Shown here piece after piece: positions 35,232 through 46,300 of a DNA stretch of 64,000 nt. The translations under genes were made by a program, and so were the position numbers. The notes below the pieces were generated by a model. It was not told where the DNA came from, did not search any database, and was given only the letters and a program-made list of their open reading frames with translations. Each line of letters begins with the position of its first letter. Position 1 is the first letter of the stretch. The DNA is from Lineus longissimus (taxonomy: Eukaryota > Nemertea > Pilidiophora > Heteronemertea > Lineidae), in assembly GCF_910592395.1 (NCBI RefSeq), contig NC_088321.1:4838001-4902000 (forward strand). Reading direction: 5' to 3'.

Positions 35232-35469
35232 TGTCGCATTGGGACAACCTGTATAAGTTTAGTTTTTTGGGACACACTGTAGTTCAAGGTAATTAGCATA
35301 GGTGGCAGCACTGGGGGGAGTGTGTTGAGAAAAAATGATGGAGGACATCTGAGATGCTGTGAGCACATGAAGAAAAGAAACCTGAATATTATGATGAGAA
35401 GATGAATATAGACAGTTTTATTGAATTACAAGAGTTAGAGTTGAGTAATTATACAGTCCTACCCCGACA
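35232..35469 (+). repeat. 3' LTR of the BEL/Pao element
   Basis: Identical by eye to 27308-27545 over all 238 bp. It is followed by ACTGT, the target duplication. Confidence 0.95.
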
Positions 35470-35877
35470 ACTGTTGGCAAGGTGACCGCCTAGGCAAACG
35501 AGTAACTAAGTCAGAAAGGAATCACAGGTCGTCATTAAACAATTAAATTACTTATTTTCGCTTTTCGTCACACTTGAATACCCTCGACATAAATTTTTGA
35601 GACCGAAAATTGAAATTCCCGATGTCCAGGATGTATATACGTAACATAATTGGCATTATCATATAGCTCAATAAGAAATGCTCTGCTTGATGGAGCCAGT
35701 TATGCGAATAACGTTCTCTAAGACGACTATATGAAGCACAATTGCGCAGCAAAAAACCTTATCAAAATGATTTTCGTCCGCCAATACTTGGATGTTGAAT
35801 CCGCGGATTCCGGGATGTTTCGTCCCATTCCGGGATGTGCGATCCCATTCCTCGAGCTCTTTGCTATTCGAAGGGGA

Positions 35878-35988
35878 TAAAACTTCAAATTTATTTTCTT
35901 TCCGTTAGCAGACGACAGAAAAATGCCTCGCTTTGACTGAATAAGCCTCGTTTTTCGCGGAATGTTCGGTTCTAACCCCCAACCCCTG
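35878..35988 (-). repeat. Right arm of the old inverted repeat around the BEL element
   Basis: Complementary to 26745-26865 with scattered mismatches. The region between the BEL element and this arm (35475-35877) shows no gene. Confidence 0.75.
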
Positions 35989-36117
35989 TAAATGGCGTTA
36001 ATTAAGCATTATTTCAGAGGACTGCCACTTATCAGAAGAGCTTGCAGTATGTGAACCCCAAACTTAAAGTTGTACCCCAGATCATAGGCATTGCAAAGTT
36101 CGTTCCAGGCGCAGGTT

Positions 36118-36320
36118 TGACGTCCGCTTCACACGTGCATTTTTGGGTGTTATCCACTCAAGGGACAAAAGGGACAAATAGACTGCTTTGCGCCGTTATG
36201 ACCCTGTTTTTTTCCAAAATTGAAAAGTACGTTAAATCTCATGGCAGTTAGCTTATGTGCCAGAAAAAATTTCCCTCTTGAGTATGAGGCCGGGCGCGAA
36301 CTTGGCAAAGTACAAGTACA
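36118..36320 (-). repeat. Dispersed repeat R2, copy 1 (minus)
   Basis: Reverse-complemented, it matches 37240-37450 block for block: 'gcaaagtttgcgccc'-like, 'ctcggagggaaa'-like, 'ggcacata.aagcta', 'gggtca.aacggcgcaaagc' and 'ggataacacccaaaaatg.acgtgt'. A third copy lies at 38020-38200. Non-coding. Confidence 0.7.
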
Positions 36321-36505
36321 ACCACTGCAGGAAGAGATAATCAGCTGGATTCCACTTCTTTTTCATTAAACTAAGGTATCACTCCTCAGTTTCATTAAAT
36401 CCATCAGCCGCCAGTGCCTGGTGTGACACACAAGGCATCACCCGGCCCAGATGCATGCTGAGACCAAACTACTGCAACCAGATGGTAACCGGAAAAACCC
36501 CGACG

Positions 36506-36570
36506 ATGGAGTCCGACGTGTCTGACAGCAGCATCTCCAGTCAATTATACCAGGAAAACGAGCCCACGCG
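36506..36570 (+). CDS. Putative first coding exon of a small plus-strand gene
   Basis: ATG in good context ('cgacgATGGAG') opens MESDVSDSSISSQLYQENEP (first 20 residues). The exon ends at a donor, 'cg|gtaagg', at 36570 in phase 2. That phase fits the exon at 39853-39944. The encoded start is acidic and Ser-rich. No family is recognised. The gene would overlap the kinase gene on the opposite strand. The first 28 bases of the exon also occur as an inverted copy at 36783-36811. Support is only splice-signal quality and phase agreement. Confidence 0.35.
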
Positions 36571-36782
36571 GTAAGGAACTGATAACGATATATTCTCTAA
36601 AGATATGCTTTGTCTACATGGTCGGTGGATATAAAAACATGATTTGGGCCTAATCTATGCACTGTAGTTTTTCTACTCGAGTGTCTCGACCGATGCAATG
36701 CATGAACTGCAACGCGCAATATGCATTTGTTGTCATTTGAACAGCGCACGTGCGCTTGTTTACAATTTCATTTCACATGACC

Positions 36783-36811
36783 TGCTGCTGTCAGACACGT
36801 CGGACTCCATC
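36783..36811 (-). repeat. 29-bp inverted copy of the putative first exon start
   Basis: The complement of 36783-36811 is identical to 36505-36533, which spans the ATG of the putative exon. On the minus strand it would read M-E-S-D-V-S-D-S-S and then diverge, stopping after a few codons. The two copies are 249 bp apart and the sequence between is not palindromic. Confidence 0.9.
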
Positions 36812-36893
36812 ATGTCCATTGCGCTGGGCACTACACAGATACATGTGCTATAGAGAAGCGAAAGGGATACTGCATATGACGGTAGGTTGGCAG

Positions 36894-36934
36894 GTCAGTC
36901 GGTCGGTCGGTCGGTCGGTCGGTCGGTCGGTCGG
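36894..36934 (+). repeat. (GGTC)n microsatellite
   Basis: About nine tandem 'ggtc' units. Confidence 0.95.
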
Positions 36935-37059
36935 CGTTTTTCCGGTTACCCAACCAGATACCCCAACCTTCCAATTTGTATGGAGACAGAGTCCTAAGAT
37001 AGCTTTCTTATTAGTTTCGATACCAGTAGGCGGATTCACATTTGATACCACCTAGATTT

Positions 37060-37222
37060 ACCATCTGAAATAAGATCAATCCCAACCATCAATTCATTCA
37101 AGACCGCTTTAAAATCCTGGCTTTTCAAAAAACACTACGGTATTTAGTAGGAGGTTTTTTCTCGCGCTTTGAGCAGGGCGACCTGGAAAGGCGCGTTATA
37201 AATATTAAATTGTATTGTATTG
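37060..37222 (+). mobile_element. 3' end of a non-LTR retrotransposon (LINE)
   Basis: Positions 37087-37149 encode INSFKTALKSWLFKKHYGI followed by a stop. This resembles the C-terminal end of CR1/L2-type reverse transcriptase proteins. It is followed by a short 3' UTR containing 'gcgctttgagcagggcgacc', 'ggaaaggcgcgttataaat' and an 'attgtattgtattg' tail, typical of such elements. Everything upstream of the C-terminus is missing, so this is a 5'-truncated insertion. Confidence 0.75.
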
Positions 37223-37239
37223 ATTCAGCAAACGGTTAA

Positions 37240-37450
37240 AAAATCAGGCAAATATATTCAAGTGTTTTGCAAAGTTTGCGCCCAATATACTCGGAGGGAA
37301 AGATTTCCAGGCACATATAAGCTATATAGACAATTAATGTACTTTCAAATTTCTAGAAAAAAAATCCAGGGTCAAAACGGCGCAAAGCGGTCTATTCGTC
37401 CGCTGAATGGATAACACCCAAAAATGTACGTGTAAAGTGAGATGTCAAAG
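37240..37450 (+). repeat. Dispersed repeat R2, copy 2 (plus)
   Basis: Inverted relative to 36118-36320 and direct relative to 38020-38200. Confidence 0.7.
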
Positions 37451-38019
37451 CAGCACCTGGTGTGATCAACAGGGAATCTGAGACGAAACTACTGGCAACA
37501 GATACACATACACACTTGCACATTTTTATCATTCTGATCCACCGTCGTTGTGCGTATATACTCCCCCCTCCCCCACCTGATCGGCCGTCAGAAGGGCTGT
37601 TACTTTATCGGTAGTCTCCCTGCATTCCCTTCTTTTCCCACGCGTCCATATCGCGACAACACTAATATTACACTCACTCATGGTTGTCGCACGAGGCACG
37701 CATTGAAAGCCATCATAATTGAAGGACCAGGTGTTCAATGAGTAACGGTTCCAGGGATGCTGACCTGACCCAAATGCAAAATGCATGTTTATAGAAGAAG
37801 GCTAACCTGATCCTGAGGTTGTCACTATCAATTCAGAACGTCATTCAATTACTTCGTGTCTAGCAATTTGATTGGCCACCCATGGTGCTTCCGACGGATT
37901 TCCTGGCCCTTCATGTCGGCGGTGAAAGGAGGAGACTTTAGGACTGATATTAGGCATGATTTTACCTTTGATGCTCCCCAAATCCTGCTCGATAGCGCAG
38001 AATCAGGCTCTGCCAATTT
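37451..38019. other. No gene seen
   Basis: Short frames on both strands (for example 37849-38193, minus) overlap an R2 copy and show no motif. Confidence 0.45.
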
Positions 38020-38200
38020 CGCCCCCCCCCCCATATACTCGGAGGGAAAATGTATCTGACAGATCAGCTTACCACCATCAGATAGGCAGATTAATGTACA
38101 TAATCCGTTGTTAAAGCGGCGCAAAGCGGTGTACTTGTCCGTTGAATCAGGAATCCCCGAAAACACACGTGTATTTTTGACGGGACTACGCACCGTGCCA
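38020..38200 (+). repeat. Dispersed repeat R2, copy 3 (plus)
   Basis: Shares 'atatactcggagggaaa', 'attaatgtac' and 'ggcgcaaagcggt' with 37290-37450. More diverged toward its right end. Confidence 0.65.
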
Positions 38201-38980
38201 CGCTCTGTGTCACTACAGTGCCACGCTCTGTGTCACTACACGCCCCAGCCGCATCACGAAATCATTGCGCCGAACACATTTTGGTCAATAGGAGGCAAAT
38301 CTCTGTTGCTGTACCTCACTAAAGATGTTCTGCATAATCAACTGACTCGATTGCTGGTAGACATAGAGCACGGCCAATTCAAAGGAACACAACGTTTTTG
38401 GATACGAACTATGGATGGACACTTTTTGCCGATTTTAAAACTGTGGAGTGGGACCTAAAGATTTATTTGCCTATATCCTGCATCCCCTGTTTTTGATATA
38501 TACGTCGTATGGTTGTATTTGTAGTTTATCATGTTTATTGTGATTCGACCAACGGTGGGTTGTCGAGAGTAAGTTGTGTACTGTAAAATCGGTCATTAGC
38601 CGTCCTGAATTTCAACTCCCGGCCGAGAATAATGTGGTATATCAAGTGGTTCGAATTATTCAGGCAGCCCAGGAGTTTTATATATATTTTTTACCTTTCC
38701 GACCCTATCCCGTATATTTTGGATTTCTAAATGTGAATTCTACCACAGGCGGCCCAGGATTTTTATTTTTGATTAATGTAAATTGATTGATTGAATACAG
38801 ATGTGATTTTGACTTTTTTTGTAATGGAAAGGATTAAATAAAAAATAGAACTCATGGGCCGCCTATGGAATAACGACAAAAGCTTCAGTCGCTTTGTCTA
38901 TAATATGTCGTTAGGATTGTGCTTGTTACTCCTACCGTGTGAGACGACCGAATAAGTTTCAACATGAGAGTGTAACTTAC

Positions 38981-39195
38981 GCAACTTATCTTTGAGAAGG
39001 TCCTCGGCAGATGATCGATCTTTAGGGAAAACAATGAAGGTCTTCATGAGGAAATCTTTCACATCACCAGGAACATTTTCAGCAACGGGAGGAGCCTCAC
39101 CATTTCCAATCCTAAACATCACATGTGTTGCATTTCCACACTCACTCCATGGACGAGTTCCCTTGGCCATTTCCAACACAACACAGCCAACGCTC
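38981..39195 (-). CDS. MAP3K-like kinase, exon 9 (C-lobe)
   Basis: Enters in phase 2 after acceptor 'cctatccacag', completing the Trp of DIWSVGC begun in exon 8. It encodes kinase subdomains IX-XI: SVGCVVLEMAKGTRPW, then DVKDFLMKTF and DRSSAEDLLKD, which includes the conserved Arg of subdomain XI. It ends at a consensus donor 'gtaagt' (38980-38975) in phase 1. Alternatively the frame reads through the donor and stops at 38898, with a minus-strand AATAAA at 38762-38767. That would make this the last exon, with about 27 extra residues. Which ending is used cannot be decided from sequence alone. Confidence 0.85.
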
Positions 39196-39327
39196 CTGTG
39201 GATAGGATACACATTTGATTTAGCATCGGGTGAATTATAACACCATACATAACATGCACGAGGCGATCATGTTGCTGCCGTCTGGCTATGGCAGTGTTGT
39301 TACATTGACACTTGTCTATGAGGAAGA

Positions 39328-39395
39328 TCAGTGGCGTAGTGGTTAGAGCACCGGGCTCATAATCAGGAGATCGTGGGTCAACCTCGTTTACCCGG
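39328..39395 (+). other. tRNA-Met-like SINE or pseudogene
   Basis: 'agtggcgtagtggttagagc' matches an A box and 'gggctCATaatcagga' an anticodon arm with CAT. The B-box region ('gtgggtcaacctcg') is degraded and the acceptor stem does not close, so this is not a working tRNA gene. Confidence 0.6.
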
Positions 39396-39705
39396 GGGTC
39401 ATTTCGTGCTCCTATAGTCACTTGCACTGCACCTGGTGTCATGTTGAGTTAAAACATATTTGATTGGTCAAAGAATAACGTTTGACATGTAAATAAGATG
39501 TAAATAATGATTTGACACTTAGCATATTCATGGCATATTGAATCGTTGAAAAGGGTGACTTATCAGTCTACATAACCATTTACCCTAATGCGATCACAAA
39601 TCAATTGAAGGCATAATAGAACTTCATGGGCACGGATAATATGAGCTAATGCTGATATAAAAAATTGATTTCCTCTACAAGAAAATTGCGTCATTTAGTC
39701 GGGCC

Positions 39706-39785
39706 ATGCGGGAACTCCAAGCAAAAAGAACCGAAGAAGCACGTGTTACAAACGCCAATCGGGCGAGCACTCGTTTTAGACGACG
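39706..39785 (+). CDS. Possible alternative first exon of the small plus-strand gene
   Basis: The frame opens upstream of an ATG at 39706 and encodes a basic/Glu-rich helix-like stretch (MRELQAKRTEEARVTNANRA, first 20 residues). It ends at 'cg|gtatat' (39785) in phase 2, the same phase as the exon at 36506-36570, so either could join 39853-39944. The implied intron is only 67 bp, and two frames are open here. Weak candidate. Confidence 0.2.
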
Positions 39786-39852
39786 GTATATGCGATTTGT
39801 AGAAAGTAATTTTTAATGATTTGTCAGTCTACTAAAGGTCTATCTTTTGCAG

Positions 39853-39944
39853 TACCGTAGAGCCTTCAAGGGACCCTCCCTTTAATCTCGGTGATGACCC
39901 GGGTGCAGCAGCGAGGCTTCTCTACTTGAGTCAATTGCTATGTG
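39853..39944 (+). CDS. Putative middle exon of the small plus-strand gene
   Basis: Strong acceptor 'tctatcttttgcag' and donor 'g|gtaagc' bracket 92 bases that are open in the phase expected from the first exon. They encode TVEPSRDPPFNLGDD then PGAAARLLYLSQLLC, and leave in phase 1. It lies inside kinase intron 8 on the opposite strand. A possible last exon at 40610-40668 has a matching phase. Protein family unknown. This is the best supported of the plus-strand exons. Confidence 0.45.
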
Positions 39945-40059
39945 GTAAGCGTGCTGCCATTTAATCACACCCTTTTGTTTACCTTACGTCATCAAGAGGC
40001 AGAATGTATTGAAAACCACTGGTTATACCTGGATGATTCATATTATTGGAGCCAAAATG

Positions 40060-40330
40060 TTGAGCAAAACAGAGGCAGAGCCGAGATTTTGGCCAACATT
40101 TCAGCTCCGCCCTCGCAATATTTGGGGAGACAATCAACACCGACAGTGAGGTATCAATTTCTATTCTAAAATATATAAAATTCAACAAAGGTTTTAGATA
40201 ACAGTGGTTTTAGATGGTTTTTGAGAGCTTCCACATTTGCACCAACCTAAGCGGTGCCGCTGAATTCAAAACGAGACTTCGTTTGCGCACAGTGCATTTA
40301 CACTGAGCGGTTCTCAATTCGCTCTGAATC
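40060..40330. repeat. Dispersed 'tatcaatttctattctaaaa' family copy
   Basis: Shares 'gagattttggccaacatttc'-like, 'caatcaacaccgacagtgag', 'gtatcaatttctattctaaa' and 'gctgaattcaaaacgag.ctt' with 10060-10390. Part of the family that includes the hairpin at 13478-13643. Confidence 0.65.
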
Positions 40331-40609
40331 CGGGTATTTTAGAATTCGCTACTATACTTCCCAGACAATATTTCGACGTCCCCTAGTTTCTTTTCCATCC
40401 AACCATACCAACAGTTAATTGATGAAGACACTTGACCGAAAATCTATCATTTCAGTAACTCGTCACTGACACCCTGCAGAATGTTATAGATTACATCATC
40501 TAATATGATATTTGCATTTGAAATATCATTCGGTAGAATATTACTAAATTGGACTCGGTCAGTTTTGAAAGAGGTAGATGACCCTCATGCATGCGTTCAC
40601 TTTCACTAG

Positions 40610-40668
40610 ATCTCCGTGCACCAATGTGGGTAGACCTAAGTTCAGATTCTGGAGCTGATATATCATAG
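40610..40668 (+). CDS. Possible last exon of the small plus-strand gene
   Basis: After a pyrimidine-rich acceptor ('gttcactttcactag'), the frame expected from 39944 reads DLRAPMWVDLSSDSGADIS and then TAG at 40666. An 'aataaa' follows near 40787. The full protein would be about 71 residues with acidic, Ser-rich ends. The minus strand is also open here, so the call is tentative. Confidence 0.25.
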
Positions 40669-41502
40669 ACTGGAGGCTTAATCGACAACTAGTGTTACAG
40701 TGCGGCATACACAGTGTAAATCATCAATGAAAACAATTCATATTTCGAACATTTGTGAGAAGTCTACAAATCTACGAATTTTCGACAATAAAGACGTGAA
40801 TTCGGTTCATTCGTAAAGAATGGTCTCGCGTAGTATGTCCACTGATATTCGCTCTCCAATATAGACCGGAAAATATGAAATCAAAATGTTCCTATAGAAC
40901 GAGGAATTTACATAAACTTGTGCGATATTGCAATCCCAGCGTACACTAGATTTTATTCAGAAGGTGATAGAACATTGCTACGCAGGGGATGAATCGTGTA
41001 CGTTGTCCAAAGTGGCACTGGTGTCTGTTATAGTGCACATACGGTCGAAGTGACAAAAAACACACAAACAAATACTAGTAGTTCGCATCGTGTCAACACC
41101 GTACTCGCGTTAGAAAAAATTGCCATCGTTAATTTCTATTTGCTAACGGTTTGGTATAGGTTCAACACCAGAATAATGGCCTCTCATTTGATAAACATTA
41201 TATCATATCATTATTATACTCGAATTTAAAACGACCATCTTTTACTGCCATTTCTTGTTTGAAGAAGAAATACTAGGAAAACAATGCAAAAAATTACTTT
41301 TGCTAATATTCATTTTCGCACAATTATAGTGATGCCCAGTCACCAACAAGGATTACGTTAAAGGTAAAACAATGGCCAGTGACATGTTCCCATCAAGTAT
41401 AATGTACCCATGCGAAGTGCATACACAGAGAACAGTGGGGATGCAATAAAATTGCAACTAATTAGGAAAAACAAATAAACGCAGTGCATTATTTTGTCTC
41501 AC

Positions 41503-41698
41503 CAGATATCTGTCTTTAAACCATATCCCTTTTTCTCGTCGTCCTCGCCCTTTACTACCTCCGGTGACATGTACTGAACTGTTCCTCTAACAGCTGTTGT
41601 TGCACCATGGGTCAGAAGACTGGCTTCGAGCTTCCTCGAGATTCCGAAGTCAGCCAGTTTGATAATGGGGTCGTCGAGGCTCAAAAGGACGTTGTCAG
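41503..41698 (-). CDS. MAP3K-like kinase, exon 8 (activation loop)
   Basis: Acceptor 'ttttacttag' at 41699-41700; phase 1 entry completes the Pro of HRDIKPDN. The exon encodes DNVLLSLDDPIIKLADFG with the Mg-binding Asn and the DFG Asp, then an activation loop rich in Thr (HGATTAVRGTVQYMSPEV), where SPE stands in place of APE, and KGYGLKTDI up to a phase 2 donor ('tg|gtgag'). GTVQYMSPEV and the Gly-Tyr-Gly-x-Lys-x-Asp-Ile-Trp pattern are typical of STE-group kinases. Activation by phosphorylation of loop Thr residues is inferred from the family. Confidence 0.92.
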
Positions 41699-42036
41699 CT
41701 AAGTAAAATGATAATTGTTATTGCGTTGCTGCAAACAGGTGTAAATGTAAGTGCAGAAATAATTTAGGATAGAAGACAATAAACCCAACTTGTCAATGTT
41801 GTAAGACTGGCTATTACCCATCATGACTGTGATTAGAATGAGATCACAGAAATATAAAATCAGCATTTTTGACGATAACACAAAAATATCGGGTTATTCA
41901 GAAAAAAAAGATAACTGCCTGTCATCTAAAGTTGTATATGTAAGAGATGGAAGCGCTAAAAGTATCTAAGATTCCTGATATAGGATTAATTGATAAACAT
42001 CTAGCACGGTGACTATTGTACGTTTTACACAGCCCT

Positions 42037-42645
42037 AAATCAAGTAGGACGTGCCGAAAATGTCTGTATCAAAAAAACCTCGTCATCAGCCGGCATGCAA
42101 TTTCAATCACTTGATCGTTTATAAAACCGCGCAACCCCATATATTATTGCTAACTTCAGATTGGTTTAAGGAATTGATACTGAACTTGAGGCATTGATTG
42201 TCTCACCAAAACCAACGCGGCTTCGTTGGTGCATAGTGCATTTACACTGTAAAGTACGGTTCATTCTAAACCCAGGTGTTTTGGAATATCGTTCCGATTA
42301 CGCATAAATCAAGTACACCTATAGGACGTGCCGAAAATATCAAAAACGTCGTCATGAGCCGGCGTGCGATTTCAATCACTTGTTCACTGCACAGTTTTGA
42401 CTAATGAGACGTTATAGGGGACATACTACGCACGAACCTCATATTATTGCTAACTTCGGAGTGCTTTAAGGAATTGATACCGAACTGGAGGCATTGGGTG
42501 TCTCACCAAAACCGCAAGGGTAGAGCTAAACTGTAGACCAAGACCGACGAGGCTTCGTTGGCACCTAGTGCATTTACACTATAAAGTATGGTTCATTCTA
42601 AATCCAGGTGTTTTAGAATATCGTTCTAATGACGCATCAATTATC
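42037..42645 (+). repeat. 268-bp tandem duplication
   Basis: Units begin 'aaatcaagtac' or 'aaatcaagtaggacgtgccg' at 42037 and 42305. They share 'gccgaaaat', 'gtcgtcat.agccggc', 'atttcaatcacttg', 'tttaaggaattgatac' and 'cattctaaa.ccaggtgttttgg'. The inner part belongs to the family at 10060-10390 and 40060-40330. Confidence 0.75.
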
Positions 42646-43261
42646 CTCATCGTTCCCAAATATCCATAAGTAACGTTGTTTAGTACTTAAAGTGGTTACG
42701 GTCAAAGTATACTGTACGAACGCATGGCCATCATTCTATGCTGGTTTACTATCACAATTATCAACAAGAGGCCCAAGGGCCTGGCGCTCAGCTGAAATGG
42801 CTAGGTGAAGGCAAGGGCCAAGTGTGTATCGGTACCGTTATTATGAGGCAACGTGAAGCTATAACGTCTAGCACGCAGAAGTGCTGATGCGAAAGACCTT
42901 CTTGCTATATCAGTGCATGCTGAAGTACTGAGTTGACGTCACCCTGGTATTATGACGTAAAGTCATTTCTATTGCCGTTGCAGTAGTGGGGTGTGTGATG
43001 ACGTCAAGGAGTTGTGTGGTGACGTCAAAGAGTGGAGTCCTTGTCTTCATGCAGCGTAGGTGGAACTAATAACATGCACATGGACACAAGGTACATAATT
43101 ATTACAGTGTATTTTGTGAGGTGGGGCCTGGTGCTTTACAATGGTCAAATGAACCGACTGTTGTCTGGACATTGATGAAGTGAATGCAGCCAAATGTTTG
43201 GGACGGTCTTTTTTGTATGTGAAGAAAAGAAGATAAAGAGTTGGTTAACAAAATGAACTTT

Positions 43262-43352
43262 ATTGGTGCGGCAGATATTTGATGCCTTTCGGCAGATATT
43301 TGAAGCGCCATGCGGCAGATATATGTTGCCTTGCGGCAGATATTTGATAACG
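43262..43352 (-). repeat. Minisatellite of 'ggcagatatttga' units
   Basis: Four copies of 'gcggcagatatttga' or close variants, spaced 19 to 28 bp apart. Confidence 0.8.
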
Positions 43353-46300
43353 CTCTCCAGGAATGGAAAGCAGTAAAACGAGTAAGCACACCTTACTCTG
43401 AATGTGGGAACAGCAAGTGCTTTCCTGGACTTGAAATGTGCCAACGACTCCTCTTGCAATAACCAACAACAGTTAATCTGTAAAAAAAGAGAAGAGAAAT
43501 TGACACTGACTGAATAAAAAAGGGTGACATAGACGGGGAAATGTACACCACCGGATACAGTCTGTGCTTGATCAGGCATCGGTCAGATGATATCCTGAAC
43601 AAAGCATCTATGGAAGCAAATCCAGAAAGAGACTTAACCTTCAAAGGGCACACTTATCACTCAGTGAAAAGTCAGTCCTGGGGGTTGTTTTCCAATTCAA
43701 AATAAAAGTGTAACCTCTTTAAATTAGTCTCACAGACTGAACCATAACACTCAACAGCTAACCGTGCCCACATGATGACTGATGTGAGCCAAGTTGGGCT
43801 TAAAGATGAGCGAGTGGTGTACTACATTTTGAAAATTGTCTATCGTCTACGACATGTGACAGAACAGGATCTAGTGGACTTAATGATGAGGTACTATCAA
43901 ATAAGGTGTCCATCAAATGAATCATGAGGGCCTGTTGAGTTATACTCTAAGCCTGTCCTATAGGGCTAGGCTATCGTTTTTGTCTTTTTTACAGCCTACA
44001 GTACAGCCATGCATGCACAGCGCAGTGTACAGACAGTACAGGATTGCCAACCAAAAACATGAGCATTGCTGCGTAACGAAACTGCAGTGGAATTCATACT
44101 ACGATGTCATAATGACAATGTGACTTTCAAAATAATTGTAAACAAACGTAAATGGCGAGATTTGTTGCAAAATTGCCAACCGCAACAACTCAGGGACCGT
44201 CCCAAAATGGCCGACGGCGAATTCTCCGGTCGCTAGCGCAGTCCATAAACAAGCATCATTTTACCAACTTTGGGTGCAAGCTTGGTCATAAAAGTTACAG
44301 AACTGTTAGAAATACATCTAAACAACATATATATACAGTTAAAAGTGCATAAAAATCCCGTTTCAACCTCCGGGCGCTACCTTGTTTTCTCCGCCACGCG
44401 CCGGGCCCTACCGGTCGTTATTTAGTGCGACCGCCACCAGAGTGTTTATCAGTAATCACGATCTTTCGCCGTTTTAAATGCGCGTTTTAGGCAGATTAAT
44501 CAATTATTACATGCATGCATTATATATCACCGAAATGATAATTGCGTTGGCTATTTGAAACTAAGTTCAGATATCATTTTCGATCTTTGAATTGAATTTA
44601 GGCGAGTGATTTTTGACACCCTGTCGACATATCAGGACTTCACGAGATCGCTTGCATCATCGGCACGTTTGAAAACCGAATTTCACAAATTCCACAAATA
44701 TTTATCACATACCATTATCACCACAAATGTAACTCTCTAGACTATTTGAAACCAAGTTCAGATACTTATTTTCACAAAAATTCGAAGCTATGCAAGCGAT
44801 TTTTCAGTGGTAGAGATCGACGGAAACAAATTTCTCGCTCTAAAATGACATGAGACGAGCACCAACTTTCGCTAATTTGTGCACAAAATTTCCGCAATAT
44901 TATAAAAAACTATTGATAAATCTGAATTATATGGACTCTTTTCAGTACCTAAACAAATTTCAGGTGCATGGTCATGTTGATTAAAAGAGTATCAACCGAT
45001 TGAACATGAGAAAGTTCACTCATCTTCATTGAAGCAGCGACTACCGCCATTTTTAAATGGTGGCATCTCTTCTATCGATCGGCCAATCAGCGGCACTGCT
45101 TGCAAAAAAGTTTAGCCACCGCCAAATTTGAAATCGCCAAAATTCAGGCAATGTGCCTGCAGCGCCAACTGTCTGTTAAAACTATATTAATTCCATTAAA
45201 AGTAAAAAATGAAAAAATATTTAAAAATATTCAGCCACATTTGAAAACAATATTTGCTCTGTGGACCGAGGTAAAAAGGGAAAGAAATCTAAACGCGAAA
45301 TGACCTCATTCTCTTAATACAGGTCGGATCGCGCTGATTTTTCGTTTTTTGAGTTCACCTTGGGCAACTCCTAATTTAGCACCGTCAACGAAGTGGCTAG
45401 GTCTTCCGGGTCAGAAATGTCCAATTTTGTCCACAGATGGGTCCCTAGATGGATGGATTGCAGGACGGACACCATTTGAACAGCTATACTACTAGCTCCG
45501 CTGACTTTGTCAGCTGAGCTAAAAATACATACAATAAAATAACAATAGAAAAATGTACTGTTTTCTGTTGTTGTAGTGAATTTTTTACGAGTAATACAAT
45601 GCCCTTCCTGCCCCAAAGTAGGACAAAGCAATTAAATGCATCAGCAAATTTTACGCTGGTTTCTGATTGGAACCCTGTTGAAGGCCCTTGCTTGTCGACA
45701 TTTTCATTTGGCTGAACCCATGGCAAGCTGATCTGCGCGAGACTTTTAGACAGGAAATGGGGGAGGGGATGGAGAAGGTTCATTTTATCATGCGGTGAAG
45801 AGGTTAAAAAGTAGGCTAACGCGCTAAGGTGCACAATCCTCTTTAAAGTATTTACTTGTGACTCATCTGTAAAACGTCGCTTAGCTATATTGATGAATTT
45901 ATATCATGGCGTGACGTCTCATCATGTATCTGATCACGTTACTAGCTAAATCTGCGATAAAACGGTGATTGCGACGAGGTCGGGCCTCTGCAAAAGAGTT
46001 TTCCTTGAAATAATGTTACATTTCATTATATTTATGCGTTGTTTTCTATTTATATCGTATTTATTTAGCTCATCAAGTTGATAAAGAATATCAGTAGCTG
46101 ATTTTAACGTTTAACTAGTCTTTTTGAAAAAAAGTGTTTCGAATCAAGCTTAACTCTTTCAGCCCGCGGACTGTATACGGTAGGGCATGCTTGATCTAAA
46201 AGCCGTGGACCGTATATACACGTTCGCAGTTTAAAACTCCCGCTGTAATTTTTGCGTCACCAGCAGGCTAGCTAGCGGGGCTTCGGGAAAGAACTGCCAG

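Larger units (their letters stand above)
27308..35469 (+). mobile_element. Complete BEL/Pao LTR retrotransposon
   Basis: An 8162-bp element with two 238-bp LTRs that look identical by eye, both starting TG and ending CA. It is flanked by a 5-bp direct duplication, ACTGT (27303-27307 and 35470-35474), the usual size for BEL/Pao. It contains a leader of about 1.9 kb, one uninterrupted polyprotein with gag, protease, reverse transcriptase, RNase H and integrase in BEL order, and a polypurine tract just before the 3' LTR. Identical LTRs and an intact frame imply a very recent insertion that may still be capable of movement. The primer-binding site could not be assigned with confidence. Confidence 0.97.
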
